A stretch of DNA of 64,000 bases from Saccharopolyspora gregorii (GTDB lineage: Bacteria; Actinomycetota; Actinomycetes; Mycobacteriales; Pseudonocardiaceae): the NCBI RefSeq assembly GCF_024734405.1, contig NZ_CP059556.1, forward strand, positions 4,278,001 to 4,342,000, written 5' to 3'. The position numbers and the translations under genes were made by a program. The notes beneath the pieces are model-generated. The model did not search any database. It was not told the DNA's origin and was given only the letters and a program-made list of their open reading frames with translations. Shown piece after piece: positions 63,870 to 64,000 of the stretch (its first letter is position 1; the number at the start of each line of letters is the position of its first letter).

Positions 63870-64000
63870 TCACGGTGCTGGTCGTCGACGACGACTTCAT
63901 GGTCGCGAAGATCCACAGCGGCTACGTGGACCGGGTGGCGGGCTTCGAGGTCGTCGGCGTCGCGCACTCCGGCGCGGAGGCGCTGCGCGCGGTGGAGCGG
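63866..64000 (+). CDS. CitB-type response regulator, 3' part outside window
   Basis: GTG 63866 overlaps the kinase stop by 4 bases. The visible 45 codons (VITVLVVDDDFMVAKIHSGYVDRVAGFEVVG) are a receiver start with an acidic triad, as in CitB/DcuR regulators. The window ends before the phospho-acceptor Asp. The likely target is the divergent tctCBA operon. Confidence 0.9.
   Translation, partial: MITVLVVDDDFMVAKIHSGYVDRVAGFEVVGVAHSGAEALRAVER

Overview
The window is very GC-rich, gene-dense DNA with many GTG starts. It carries typical actinobacterial families: XRE-DUF5753/DUF397 pairs, DUF3558 lipoproteins, WXG100-type small proteins, a PASTA-less Ser/Thr kinase, DUF1844 beside infC, and a mycothiol-type maleylpyruvate isomerase fold beside uvrA. 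I infer a Pseudonocardiales-like actinomycete (Saccharopolyspora or a relative). It looks chromosomal: it holds pheST, infC-rpmI-rplT, uvrA and tex, and I see no phage genes, insertion sequences, rRNA, tRNA or CRISPR array.

Layout. 1-4.2 kb: a partial unknown gene, an XRE/DUF397 regulator pair, then a small helical protein, a DUF1023-type hydrolase with a helical N-terminus, and an LppA-like lipoprotein (secretion/effector-like). 4.4-7.8 kb: HAD phosphatase, PucR regulator and D-amino-acid dehydrogenase-like oxidase. 8-12.5 kb: a small P-loop kinase, a small helical protein followed by three tandem DUF3558 lipoproteins, and a convergent Ser/Thr kinase. 12.7-18 kb: a translationally coupled pair, a 1495-aa SF1 (Upf1/Dna2-like) helicase with a C-terminal Vsr/DUF559-like nuclease, and a 275-aa AbiJ/HEPN-like protein. 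This pair is the best candidate for a poorly described antiphage system. 18-24.8 kb: the translation block pheT, pheS, SpoU methyltransferase, rplT, rpmI, infC, with DUF1844 divergent. 24.8-31.5 kb: a degenerate formaldehyde-activating-enzyme homologue, then a D-amino-acid/N-acyl-D-amino-acid catabolic cluster (RidA, D-threonine aldolase-like enzyme, D-aminoacylase, GntP permease), then a quinone reductase-like gene. 31.5-35.8 kb: a hairpin-rich gap, a Tat-exported lactonase, and a large membrane protein with a periplasmic-binding fold whose reading frame is broken at a G6 run. 35.8-42.9 kb: uvrA, maleylpyruvate isomerase-like, MBL hydrolase, an orphan putative nuclease and a YciO-type gene. 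42.9-46 kb: an OmpR/HK two-component pair split by an oppositely oriented secreted repeat protein. 45.9-51.2 kb: a three-gene type VII-secretion-like operon, secreted endonuclease I and a lipid kinase. 51.2-58.1 kb: a VOC remnant with 26-bp repeats, membrane-anchored GH25 muramidase, a LuxR/NB-ARC-type regulator and tex with an RGG tail. 58.2-64 kb: a MerR regulator, then tctCBA (tripartite tricarboxylate transporter) divergent from a CitA/CitB-type two-component system, cut by the window edge.

Recurring themes are cell-envelope and secreted functions, D-amino-acid metabolism and a small defence locus. A family of related palindromes (arms around GTGAGTGGCCCA) sits behind several of the 4-11 kb genes and probably acts as terminators. 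It appears to have been copied together with the lipoproteins. Function calls rest on motifs read directly in the translations; no database search was run.
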